A stretch of 64,000 nucleotides of DNA, taken from assembly GCA_017961265.1 (NCBI GenBank), contig JAGCXN010000036.1:62001-126000 (forward strand), given 5' to 3'. This document shows positions 41,770 to 48,235 of the stretch, piece by piece; within the stretch, counting starts at the first letter, position 1, and each line of letters opens with the position of its first letter. Both the position numbers and the translations under genes were made by a program. The DNA comes from Bacteroidales bacterium. GTDB taxonomy: Bacteria; Bacteroidota; Bacteroidia; Bacteroidales; WCHB1-69. The notes under the pieces are model-generated. The model saw only the letters and a program-made list of their open reading frames with translations, did not search any database and was not told the origin of the DNA.

Positions 41770-43218
41770 ATGCTTATGGACATCCAGCAACTCACTACCC
41801 TCACCGCTCGATGCACCGGAAAATCCGTGGAACGCACGGAACAGCTGGCGCAGTCCGGCTCGCACCGCGTGTATGTGCGGCTCTTCCTTGACGACGGCAC
41901 TACACTGATGGGGGCGTTCAACGACGACATCAAAGAGAACGAGGCTTTCTTCGCCTTCACTGATTTTTTCAACAAAGAGCATCTCAACGTGCCGAAAGTG
42001 CTGGCCATCAGTGATGACCGGATGCACTACATCCAGAACGACCTCGGCAACGAGACCCTGTTTTCGTACCTCACCCGCCGCAAGGAGGAGACCGGCACAC
42101 TTCCGGACGATGTGCTGGAATACTTCCGCAAGGCACTACGACAACTCCCTCTTTTCCAGCTGTGTGGAAAGAAAGACTTTGACTTTTCCGTCTGCTACCC
42201 CTCCCCTGCCTTCGACCGCCAGTCGATGCAGTGGGACCTCAACTATTTCAAGTACTATTTCCTGAAACTGGCTTACATCCCGTTTGACGAACAGGCTTTG
42301 GAAAACGATTTCAAGACGTTGGAAGACAATCTTTTGGAAGCTGGACAGGACTTTTTCCTTTACCGTGATTTCCAGTCGCGGAACATTATGTTGAAGGACG
42401 GAGACGTATATTTTATTGATTATCAGGGCGGACGAAAGGGGGCACTGCAATACGACCTCGCCTCGCTGCTGTACCAGGCGAAGGCGGGCCTCCCCGACAC
42501 GCTCCGGGAAGAGCTGCTGGACTTCTACCTCAACGAGCTAACGAAGCACCTCACCATTGACCGCGGGCTGTTCCGCAAGCACTACTATTTATATGTACTC
42601 ATCCGGCAGCTGCAGGTGCTGGGGGCTTACGGCTACCGCGGGTATTACGAGAAGAAGTCGCACTTCCTCCAGAGCATCCCGCCGGCCGTGGAGAATATCC
42701 GCACCCTGTTGGACAAAGGACTGATTTCCGTGGAGCTGCCCGAACTCACGGCGGTGCTCCGCGCCATCACCGCCATCGACTGGGCGGCGAAAACCCGTCC
42801 GAAACCCGCCGCCGACGGCAAGCTCACCGTCACCGTCAACAGCTTCTCGTTCAGGAAAGGGATTCCCGAGGATCCGTCCGGCAACGGCGGCGGCTTCGTG
42901 TTCGACTGCCGCATCCTGCCCAACCCGGGACGGGAGCCGCAGTACCGCTCAATGACCGGCATGGACCGCCCCGTCATTGACTACCTCGAGCAATATCCGG
43001 AGGTGGAGCAATTCAAGCAGCACCTGTTCGCGCTGGCCGACATGGGCGTGGACAATTACCTCGAACGGAAATTCACCAGCCTCACCCTCAGCTGCGGCTG
43101 CACGGGGGGCCAGCACCGCTCGGTCTATTTCGCCCAAAGCATCGCTGACCACCTGCGGGTAAAATACCCAGACGTCAACGTGGTGCTGGTGCATCGGGAA
43201 CAGGGTAATAGGGTATAG
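41770..43218 (+). CDS. Aminoglycoside-phosphotransferase-like sugar kinase fused to a RapZ C-terminal domain
   Basis: 482 residues. The N-terminal ~330 residues are an APH/choline-kinase-type kinase with the catalytic loop YRDFQSRN (198-205) and the metal-binding IDYQGG. The same loop occurs in AmgK, which phosphorylates MurNAc/GlcNAc at the anomeric carbon. The C-terminal ~130 residues match the C-terminal domain of RapZ (CGCTGGQHRSV at about 442-452), which in E. coli senses glucosamine-6-phosphate. The fusion suggests an amino-sugar kinase with a built-in amino-sugar sensor. A MurU-like gene lies 2.7 kb downstream and NamZ 11 kb upstream. The last codons and TAG stop lie inside a 7-bp array (43202-43240). 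Confidence 0.85.
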   Translation: MLMDIQQLTTLTARCTGKSVERTEQLAQSGSHRVYVRLFLDDGTTLMGAFNDDIKENEAFFAFTDFFNKEHLNVPKVLAISDDRMHYIQNDLGNETLFSYLTRRKEETGTLPDDVLEYFRKALRQLPLFQLCGKKDFDFSVCYPSPAFDRQSMQWDLNYFKYYFLKLAYIPFDEQALENDFKTLEDNLLEAGQDFFLYRDFQSRNIMLKDGDVYFIDYQGGRKGALQYDLASLLYQAKAGLPDTLREELLDFYLNELTKHLTIDRGLFRKHYYLYVLIRQLQVLGAYGYRGYYEKKSHFLQSIPPAVENIRTLLDKGLISVELPELTAVLRAITAIDWAAKTRPKPAADGKLTVTVNSFSFRKGIPEDPSGNGGGFVFDCRILPNPGREPQYRSMTGMDRPVIDYLEQYPEVEQFKQHLFALADMGVDNYLERKFTSLTLSCGCTGGQHRSVYFAQSIADHLRVKYPDVNVVLVHREQGNRV

Positions 43219-43240
43219 GAAATAGGAAATAGGAATTAGG
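43202..43240. repeat. Degenerate 7-bp tandem array (AGGAAAT)
   Basis: Units AGGGTAAT, AGGGTAT, AGGAAAT, AGGAAAT, AGGAATT, AGG. The array includes the last codons and the TAG stop (43216-43218) of the kinase-RapZ gene. Confidence 0.8.
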
Positions 43241-43268
43241 TGTCGGGGATTTGATATGACGTAATGTA

Positions 43269-43290
43269 GAGACGCGATTCATCGCGTCTC
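43269..43290. repeat. Perfect 10-bp inverted repeat (REP-like hairpin)
   Basis: GAGACGCGAT-TC-ATCGCGTCTC. There is no T-run on either side, so it is not a standard intrinsic terminator. It lies between two 7-bp arrays. Confidence 0.8.
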
Positions 43291-43309
43291 CCGATGAACC
43301 GACGCAGAT

Positions 43310-43365
43310 GGTAAAAGGTAGAAGGTAGAAGGTAAAAGGTAGAAGGTATGAGGTAACAGGTTAAT
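43310..43365. repeat. Degenerate 7-bp tandem array (GGTAGAA)
   Basis: Eight heptads in strict register: GGTAAAA, GGTAGAA, GGTAGAA, GGTAAAA, GGTAGAA, GGTATGA, GGTAACA, GGTTAAT. It ends 27 bp before the next gene's ATG. Confidence 0.88.
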
Positions 43366-43392
43366 GGTGTTTCAGTAATCCGATTGCATAAA

Positions 43393-43941
43393 ATGATAGT
43401 ACTGTCTCGTAGTCATCCGGAACGCAGGTCTGTGGTTTTCACCTCTTTTTTAGGGCTGATCAGTTGCTTTTTTTTATTCTCTTATCTTGCCTATTATGTT
43501 GAACACTTAATTTGCAGCTACAAGACATTCAGCGCAATGGATTATTTCACTTTTGTATTGTGTATTGTCTTGGGATGTTTGATTGGTTGTCCGATTGTCC
43601 TTTATTTAATAGGAGAAATAATTTGGCAGGTCAAAGGAGAAGAAATAATCCAGTATGACGAAAAATATCTTTACATAGTCAACAACGGACGTATTTTGGG
43701 CAAAACAAAGAAAATCCGATGGAGCAACATCAAAAACGTTGAATTGGCAAAACTTTCTCACTATGAACAGTTTATCGTCCACTTTAGCGTTGCTGGAGAT
43801 ATTGATGAACGACTCCTGATTTCACGTTATAAGGGGTTGAAAATCTATTGCGGTGTCAATTTAAGCAAAGACAAATGTGTGGAAATGGTTGAGACATTGC
43901 AAGAACTGACCAATCTGAAATCAAGAGTTCCCACTCCATAA
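43393..43941 (+). CDS. Membrane protein of unknown function, boxed by 7-bp arrays
   Basis: 182 residues from the ATG at 43393; an in-frame TTG at 43384 would add three residues. Two hydrophobic helices (about 15-35 and 53-75) precede a soluble domain of about 105 residues with beta-strand character (EEIIQYDEKYLYIVNNGRIL; KKIRWSNIKNVELAKLS). That layout recalls bacterial PH-like (YdbT/DUF304-type) membrane proteins, although I cannot confirm it. It is more AT-rich than its neighbours. 7-bp arrays lie on both sides; the downstream one overlaps its last codons (SRVPTP) and stop, which raises the possibility of a transferred cassette. Confidence 0.65.
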   Translation: MIVLSRSHPERRSVVFTSFLGLISCFFLFSYLAYYVEHLICSYKTFSAMDYFTFVLCIVLGCLIGCPIVLYLIGEIIWQVKGEEIIQYDEKYLYIVNNGRILGKTKKIRWSNIKNVELAKLSHYEQFIVHFSVAGDIDERLLISRYKGLKIYCGVNLSKDKCVEMVETLQELTNLKSRVPTP

Positions 43942-44012
43942 TTCCCAACCTCCATAACTCAAAATCCTGTCAGTTTTCAAGTCTAAATTTTCAACTTTCA
44001 ATTCTCAATTTA
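43926..44012. repeat. Degenerate 7-bp tandem array across a stop codon into the pgk leader
   Basis: About twelve heptads keep register from 43926 (AGTTCCC, ACTCCAT, AATTCCC, AACCTCC, ATAACTC) to 44009 (TTTCAAC, TTTCAAT, TCTCAAT). The stop codon of the upstream gene (43939-43941) lies inside, and the pgk -7 element starts 5 bp after the array. Confidence 0.75.
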
Positions 44013-44016
44013 TTTG

Positions 44017-44024
44017 TACCTTTG
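44017..44024 (+). promoter_or_regulatory. -7 promoter element for pgk
   Basis: TACCTTTG followed by CC, 42 bp upstream of the pgk ATG. Confidence 0.65.
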
Positions 44025-44066
44025 CCCCATTGTTTTTGAATTATCGAATCATTAAAATATACCATT

Positions 44067-45263
44067 ATGAAATCCATCAACGAGGCCCAGATGAAGGGCA
44101 AAAGAGTCTTAGTAAGAGTGGACTACAATGTTCCGCTGAACGAGCAGTTTGAGGTGACCGACGCCACCCGCATCATCCGCACCATCGACACGGTGAAGAA
44201 GATCACCGGCGAGGGCGGCATCGCCATCCTGATGTCGCATCTGGGCCGTCCGAAGGGCGTGGCCAGCGACAAATTCTCCCTGAAACACATTGTGGGCAAG
44301 GCATCGGAAGTGCTCGGCACGCCCGTCACCTTCCTCGGCGACGTGCTGGACGCAGAGACTGAAAAGCGCGTGGCCGCCCTGAAACCGGGCGACGTGGCCC
44401 TGCTCGAGAACCTCCGCTTCCACAACGAAGAGGAAGGCGGCGACGAGAATTTCGCCAAAGCCATTGCCCGCCTCGGTGACCTGTACGTCAACGACGCGTT
44501 CGGCACAGCACACCGCGCCCACGCCTCCACCGCCACCATCACCAAATTCTTCCCGGGAAAATGCTACGCCGGCTACCTGCTGTACGAGGAGGCCTCCAAC
44601 CTCGACCTCGTGCTCAACAACGCGGCGCACCCCTTCACCGCCATCATCGGCGGCAGCAAGATTTCCACCAAGCTGAACATCATCACCTTCCTTTTGGAAA
44701 AGGTTGACAATCTGATTATTGCAGGTGGAATGAGCTACACTTTCCTCCACGCGATGGGCGTCAAAATCGGCAACTCCCTCCTCGAAGAGGATATGATTCC
44801 CGTGGCCAAGGAGATCATCAACAAGGCACACCTGAAGGGCGTGGACATCTACTTCCCCATCGACAACATCTGCGCCGACAAGTTCGACAACAACGCCAAC
44901 CAGTACATCACCACGCACAACGACATCCCCGAAGGCTGGGAAGGCATGGACATCGGTCCCCGCACCATCCAGAAATTCGCCTCCATCATCAAGACCGCCA
45001 AGACGATCCTGTGGAACGGCCCCGTCGGCGTCTATGAGTTCCCGAACTTCGAGAACGGCACCCACTCCGTGGCCCTCTGCGTGTCGGTAGCCACCATCTC
45101 CGGCGCGTTCTCCCTCATTGGCGGCGGCGACTCCATCGCGGCCATCAACAACTACCACCTCGCTGACTACGTCTCCTACATCAGCACCGGCGGCGGCGCC
45201 ATGTTGGAATACCTCGAAGGCAAGGAACTCCCCGGCATCAAAGCATTAAACGAGGATAAATAA
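44067..45263 (+). CDS. pgk: Phosphoglycerate kinase
   Basis: 398 residues, typical length. It transfers phosphate from 1,3-bisphosphoglycerate to ADP in glycolysis. Signature segments are KRVLVRVDYNVPLNE at the N-terminus, MSHLGRPKG (about 57-65), LENLRFHNEEEGGD, NDAFGTAHRAHAST, IIGGSKISTK for phosphate binding, and the C-terminal nucleotide-binding GGGDSIAAI. Strong C-ending codon bias fits high expression. It has its own promoter element (44017-44024) immediately behind a repeat array. Confidence 0.98.
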   Translation: MKSINEAQMKGKRVLVRVDYNVPLNEQFEVTDATRIIRTIDTVKKITGEGGIAILMSHLGRPKGVASDKFSLKHIVGKASEVLGTPVTFLGDVLDAETEKRVAALKPGDVALLENLRFHNEEEGGDENFAKAIARLGDLYVNDAFGTAHRAHASTATITKFFPGKCYAGYLLYEEASNLDLVLNNAAHPFTAIIGGSKISTKLNIITFLLEKVDNLIIAGGMSYTFLHAMGVKIGNSLLEEDMIPVAKEIINKAHLKGVDIYFPIDNICADKFDNNANQYITTHNDIPEGWEGMDIGPRTIQKFASIIKTAKTILWNGPVGVYEFPNFENGTHSVALCVSVATISGAFSLIGGGDSIAAINNYHLADYVSYISTGGGAMLEYLEGKELPGIKALNEDK

Positions 45264-45265
45264 CC

Positions 45266-45287
45266 GTAGAAGGTAAAAGGTAAAGGG
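45266..45287. repeat. Short 7-bp array after pgk
   Basis: GTAGAAG, GTAAAAG, GTAAAGG: three heptads of the same word family as the array at 43310-43365, directly after the pgk stop. Confidence 0.65.
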
Positions 45288-45293
45288 TTTCAT

Positions 45294-45347
45294 TTCTTTC
45301 AAAATTAATGAACCTGATAAACTTTCAAACTTGATAAACTTGATGAA
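45294..45347. repeat. Degenerate 9-bp tandem array running into a start codon
   Basis: Nonamers AATTAATGA, ACCTGATAA, ACTTTCAAA, CTTGATAAA, CTTGATGAA from 45303 to 45347, with a weaker unit before. The ATG of the acyltransferase gene (45343) falls in the last unit. Same word family as 35992-36027. Confidence 0.75.
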
Positions 45348-45924
45348 CCAAGTAGTATATTTTGCACACGAAACCGCAATAATTGACGAGGGGTGCCAGA
45401 TTGGCGCAGGGGCGAAAATCTGGCATTTCTCGCATATTATGCCCCATTGCGTGATTGGCGAGCGGTGCAACATCGGCCAGAACGTGGTGATTTCGCCGGA
45501 GGTGGTGCTGGGCAACAACGTCAAGATCCAGAACAACGTGTCGGTTTATACTGGCGTGACGTGCGAGGACGACGTGTTCCTCGGGCCGTCGATGGTGTTC
45601 ACCAATGTCACCAACCCGCGGAGTGCGGTGAACCGGCGCAACCAGTACGCCAAGACGCACGTCGGAAAAGGCGCGACCATCGGGGCCAACGCCACGGTGG
45701 TATGCGGGCACGACATCGGCGCCTTCGCCTTCATCGGGGCGGGTGCCGTGGTGACGAAGACCATCCCGCCGTACGCGCTCGTGGTGGGCAACCCCTCCCG
45801 CCAGATCGGCTGGATGAGCGAGTACGGACACCGGCTCCAGTTCGACAAGGACGGTTTTGCCACCTGTCCCGAAAGCGGCGAACGCTACCAGCTGAAGGAC
45901 GGAAAAGTCACTAAAATAGAGTAA
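45343..45924 (+). CDS. Left-handed beta-helix (hexapeptide) N-acetyltransferase, WlbB/WbpD-like
   Basis: 193 residues from ATG 45343; an in-frame TTG at 45331 adds four residues inside the repeat array. Hexapeptide repeats run through the middle (GCQIGAGAKIWHFSHI, IGQNVVISPEVVLGNNVKI, VGKGATIGANATVVCG), with the PSRQIGWMSEYG C-terminal extension typical of UDP-2,3-diamino-uronate or 3-amino-sugar N-acetyltransferases. Likely role: acetylating a nucleotide-linked amino sugar for surface glycans. The next gene, a nucleotidyltransferase, begins 1 bp after its stop, so they form one unit. Confidence 0.85.
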   Translation: MNQVVYFAHETAIIDEGCQIGAGAKIWHFSHIMPHCVIGERCNIGQNVVISPEVVLGNNVKIQNNVSVYTGVTCEDDVFLGPSMVFTNVTNPRSAVNRRNQYAKTHVGKGATIGANATVVCGHDIGAFAFIGAGAVVTKTIPPYALVVGNPSRQIGWMSEYGHRLQFDKDGFATCPESGERYQLKDGKVTKIE

Positions 45925-45925
45925 G

Positions 45926-46669
45926 ATGCAGCACGACAACGGAAACATCTGTGCGATGGTGTTCGCCGCGGGGCTCGGCACGCGCTTGTACCCGCTGACG
46001 CAGGACCGTCCGAAGGCATTGGTCGAGATCCACGGAAAGACACTGTTGGAGACCGTCATCCAGCGGATCATCGGCAGCGGCATCCGCCAGATTGTCGTCA
46101 ACGTGCACCATTTCAGCGGGCTGATAAAGGAGTACCTCGCCACGCACCCGTTCGATGCCGACATCCGGATTTCGGACGAGACGGACTTTCTGTTGGACAC
46201 GGGCGGCGGACTCAAGTTCGCAGAACCGCTGTTCGGCAGTGCCGACCATATCCTGCTACACAACGTGGACATTTTGTCCGACATCAACCTCAACCAGCTG
46301 ATTGAACAGCACATAACGAACAACGCCATCGCCACCTTGGCGGTGCGCGAGCGTGTGACGTCGCGTTACCTCATCTTTGAGCGTGCGACGATGCGACTGT
46401 GCGGGTGGGAGAATGTCAAGACGGGCGAAAAAAGGATGGAAGTGCCTTGTACCGACGGGGTTCCGTTAGGATTCAGCGGCATCCACGTAGTGCGGCGCGA
46501 CATCCTCGACCACATCCCCTCGGGACAGAAGCTCTCGATGACCCCGCTCTACCTCGACCTTGCGGCACAGCACCCCATCTACGGGTATCTGCACCAGAAC
46601 GACCAATGGATGGACGTGGGCAAGTACGACGACGTCGTCAAGCTCCAGAATCAGGACAAGTATTTGTAA
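45926..46669 (+). CDS. Sugar-1-phosphate nucleotidyltransferase, MurU-like
   Basis: 247 residues with the pyrophosphorylase motif FAAGLGTRLYPLTQDRPKAL (12-31), HNVDILSD for metal binding, and FSGIHVV. The size and N-terminus match MurNAc-1-P uridylyltransferase (MurU) and related RfbA/HddC-type enzymes. MurU works directly after AmgK, whose relative is encoded at 41770-43218, so a MurNAc-recycling role is plausible; a nucleotide-sugar role with the adjacent acetyltransferase is the alternative. It is coupled to the upstream gene (1-bp gap) and its 3' end overlaps the convergent DUF1294 gene by 19 bp. Confidence 0.83.
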   Translation: MQHDNGNICAMVFAAGLGTRLYPLTQDRPKALVEIHGKTLLETVIQRIIGSGIRQIVVNVHHFSGLIKEYLATHPFDADIRISDETDFLLDTGGGLKFAEPLFGSADHILLHNVDILSDINLNQLIEQHITNNAIATLAVRERVTSRYLIFERATMRLCGWENVKTGEKRMEVPCTDGVPLGFSGIHVVRRDILDHIPSGQKLSMTPLYLDLAAQHPIYGYLHQNDQWMDVGKYDDVVKLQNQDKYL

Positions 46670-46923
46670 AAACAGATTACGGCAACTATCTGGGCAACAA
46701 GAATCAAAGGCACGCCAACGGTAAATTTGGCGTGCTTTGTTTTATGCCGGAAGAGAAGCATCGCGAGCAATGCGCCGACACTTCCCCCGATGGCGGCAAA
46801 ACCCATCAGCACGGATTCGGGAATGCGCCACGCCTTCCGTATGGCACGGTGTTTGTCGATGGCGTAAAGTAAAAATGTTATCAGATTGATTATTAGCAGA
46901 TAAGCAAGAAGATAACGTACCAT
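46651..46923 (-). CDS. DUF1294 small membrane protein
   Basis: 90 residues from ATG 46923 (MVRYLLAYLLIINLITFLLY). Two to three membrane helices with the DUF1294 signature AIDKHRAIRKAWRIPESVL followed by IGGSVGALLAMLLFRHKTKH. An in-frame ATG at 47043 would add 40 unrelated residues overlapping the SDR gene, so I reject it. The function of the family is unknown. It lies 28 bp downstream of the SDR gene in the same direction, and its 3' end overlaps the nucleotidyltransferase gene tail to tail. Confidence 0.88.
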   Translation of the reverse strand: MVRYLLAYLLIINLITFLLYAIDKHRAIRKAWRIPESVLMGFAAIGGSVGALLAMLLFRHKTKHAKFTVGVPLILVAQIVAVICFYKYLS

Positions 46924-46951
46924 AACGTCTTCAAATTTCAGAAAAACTCCG

Positions 46952-47707
46952 TCATTTACGCACGATGACGCTACCGCTACCTTGGTGGGTGGCAAGGATG
47001 AGCACCTCGGCGATCTGCACATGTGCGGGGGCATTAGCGGCATAGACAGCTACGTCGGCGATATCGTCACCCGTTAGGGGCTTGATGCCTTTATAGACAT
47101 TGGCAGCGCGCTCTGTATCACCATGAAAACGGGTGTTGCTGAAGTTGGTCTCCACAAGTCCAGGCTTAAGGTTCGTCACACGGACGGCGCTGCTGGCCAC
47201 ATCAAGGCGCAACCCGTCGGTCAGTGTCTTCACCGCCGACTTGGTGGCGCAATAGACATTGCCATTGGAGTAAGCGGCGTCTCCAGCCACGGAGCCAATA
47301 TTGATGATGTGGCCGCGATCGCGCGCCACCATGCCTGGCACAATGAGGCGCGTCATCGTGAGCAGTCCCTTGATGTTAGTGTCGATCATCGTCTCCCAAT
47401 CATCAAAACTGCCCTCATACTCAGGTTCCAGTCCGAGCGCCAAACCGGCATTGTTCACCAGCACATCGATTTCTCGCCACTCTTCGGGCAGACTGTGAAC
47501 ACATCGGGTGGCCTGTTCACGGTCGCGCACATCAAAAACCAGTGTCGTCACCTGCGTACCCTTGTCGGCCAGCTCCTTACGGATTTCCTCAAGACGCTGC
47601 CCATTACGACCAGTCAGGATCAGTTTATCGCCATTTTCAGCAAATTTTCTTGCGCAGCCCAACCCAATACCGCTGGTAGCGCCAGTAATCATCACAATTT
47701 TGTTCAT
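46952..47707 (-). CDS. Short-chain dehydrogenase/reductase (YdfG-like)
   Basis: 251 residues. NAD(P)-binding ITGATSGIGLGCARKF (7-22), NNAGLAL, the catalytic Ser region IINIGSVAGDAAYSNG, and YCATK as YxxxK. The closest well-known relatives are the YdfG-type NADP-dependent serine/3-hydroxy-acid dehydrogenases (length about 248-252; DVLVNNAGLALGL is typical). The substrate cannot be assigned with certainty. Its promoter element (47748-47755) is back to back with that of the next gene. Confidence 0.9.
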   Translation of the reverse strand: MNKIVMITGATSGIGLGCARKFAENGDKLILTGRNGQRLEEIRKELADKGTQVTTLVFDVRDREQATRCVHSLPEEWREIDVLVNNAGLALGLEPEYEGSFDDWETMIDTNIKGLLTMTRLIVPGMVARDRGHIINIGSVAGDAAYSNGNVYCATKSAVKTLTDGLRLDVASSAVRVTNLKPGLVETNFSNTRFHGDTERAANVYKGIKPLTGDDIADVAVYAANAPAHVQIAEVLILATHQGSGSVIVRK

Positions 47708-47747
47708 ATTTAAAAAGTTAAGTAACTATGATAGTAATGCGGTGGCA

Positions 47748-47755
47748 AAAATAAT
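47748..47755 (-). promoter_or_regulatory. -7 promoter element for the SDR gene
   Basis: TATTTTTG on the minus strand, 40 bp upstream of the SDR ATG and only 11 bp from the divergent -7 element at 47767-47774. Confidence 0.55.
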
Positions 47756-47766
47756 CAAAATTTGAG

Positions 47767-47774
47767 TACCTTTG
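47767..47774 (+). promoter_or_regulatory. -7 promoter element for the A1S_2505-like gene
   Basis: TACCTTTG followed by CA, 53 bp upstream of the ATG at 47828. Confidence 0.6.
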
Positions 47775-47827
47775 CAGCATCGTTTCAAACAACTAAGTTC
47801 TTATGAAACGTACAATAATCTGTTATT

Positions 47828-48235
47828 ATGGGAAACACTAGTATCATCAACGGCTGCCGCATTGCATCAGACCGTATTGCCACCCTCGGCGCAAACGAAA
47901 TTTTTGTCTTTGGAAGCAACATTCAAGGAGCCCATGGCGGCGGGGCTGCGCGGTATGCACACCAACAGTTCGGAGCCGAATGGGGTGTTGGTGAAGGTCT
48001 TACAGGCCGCACCTACGCGCTGCCCACTATGGAGGGGGAAGCCTCCATGAAGAAAGCTGTGGAGCATTTTATCTCCTGCGCCAAAGCCCATTCCGAACTC
48101 ACTTTCCTTGTCACCGCTGTAGGATGCGGCATTGCAGGTTACACGCCCGATGAGGTAGCCCCGTTCTTCCGTGAAGCCACCGCGTTGGCAAATGTCTATC
48201 TTCCTGGAGTTTTTTGGAAAGTACTTAAAAAGTGA
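47828..48235 (+). CDS. A1S_2505-like phage-type small protein
   Basis: 135 residues. The central block IFVFGSNIQGAHGGGAARYA (residues about 25-44), then GVGEGLTGRTYALPTM, resembles the A1S_2505 family of phage non-structural proteins, also found singly in bacterial chromosomes. The glycine-rich loop and predicted alpha/beta fold recall nucleotide- or ADP-ribose-binding (macro-like) domains, but this is inference. No phage genes are nearby. Its 3' end overlaps the convergent GH78 gene by 11 bp. Confidence 0.7.
   Translation: MGNTSIINGCRIASDRIATLGANEIFVFGSNIQGAHGGGAARYAHQQFGAEWGVGEGLTGRTYALPTMEGEASMKKAVEHFISCAKAHSELTFLVTAVGCGIAGYTPDEVAPFFREATALANVYLPGVFWKVLKK

Noticed and set aside
43269-43290. 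Perfect inverted repeat as a terminator of the kinase-RapZ gene
   Set aside because: No T-run on either side, and it is 50 bp past the stop between arrays. A REP-like element is a better description.
47828-48235. Prophage remnant
   Set aside because: Only one phage-like gene is present, with housekeeping genes on both sides and no integrase, structural gene or attachment repeat.
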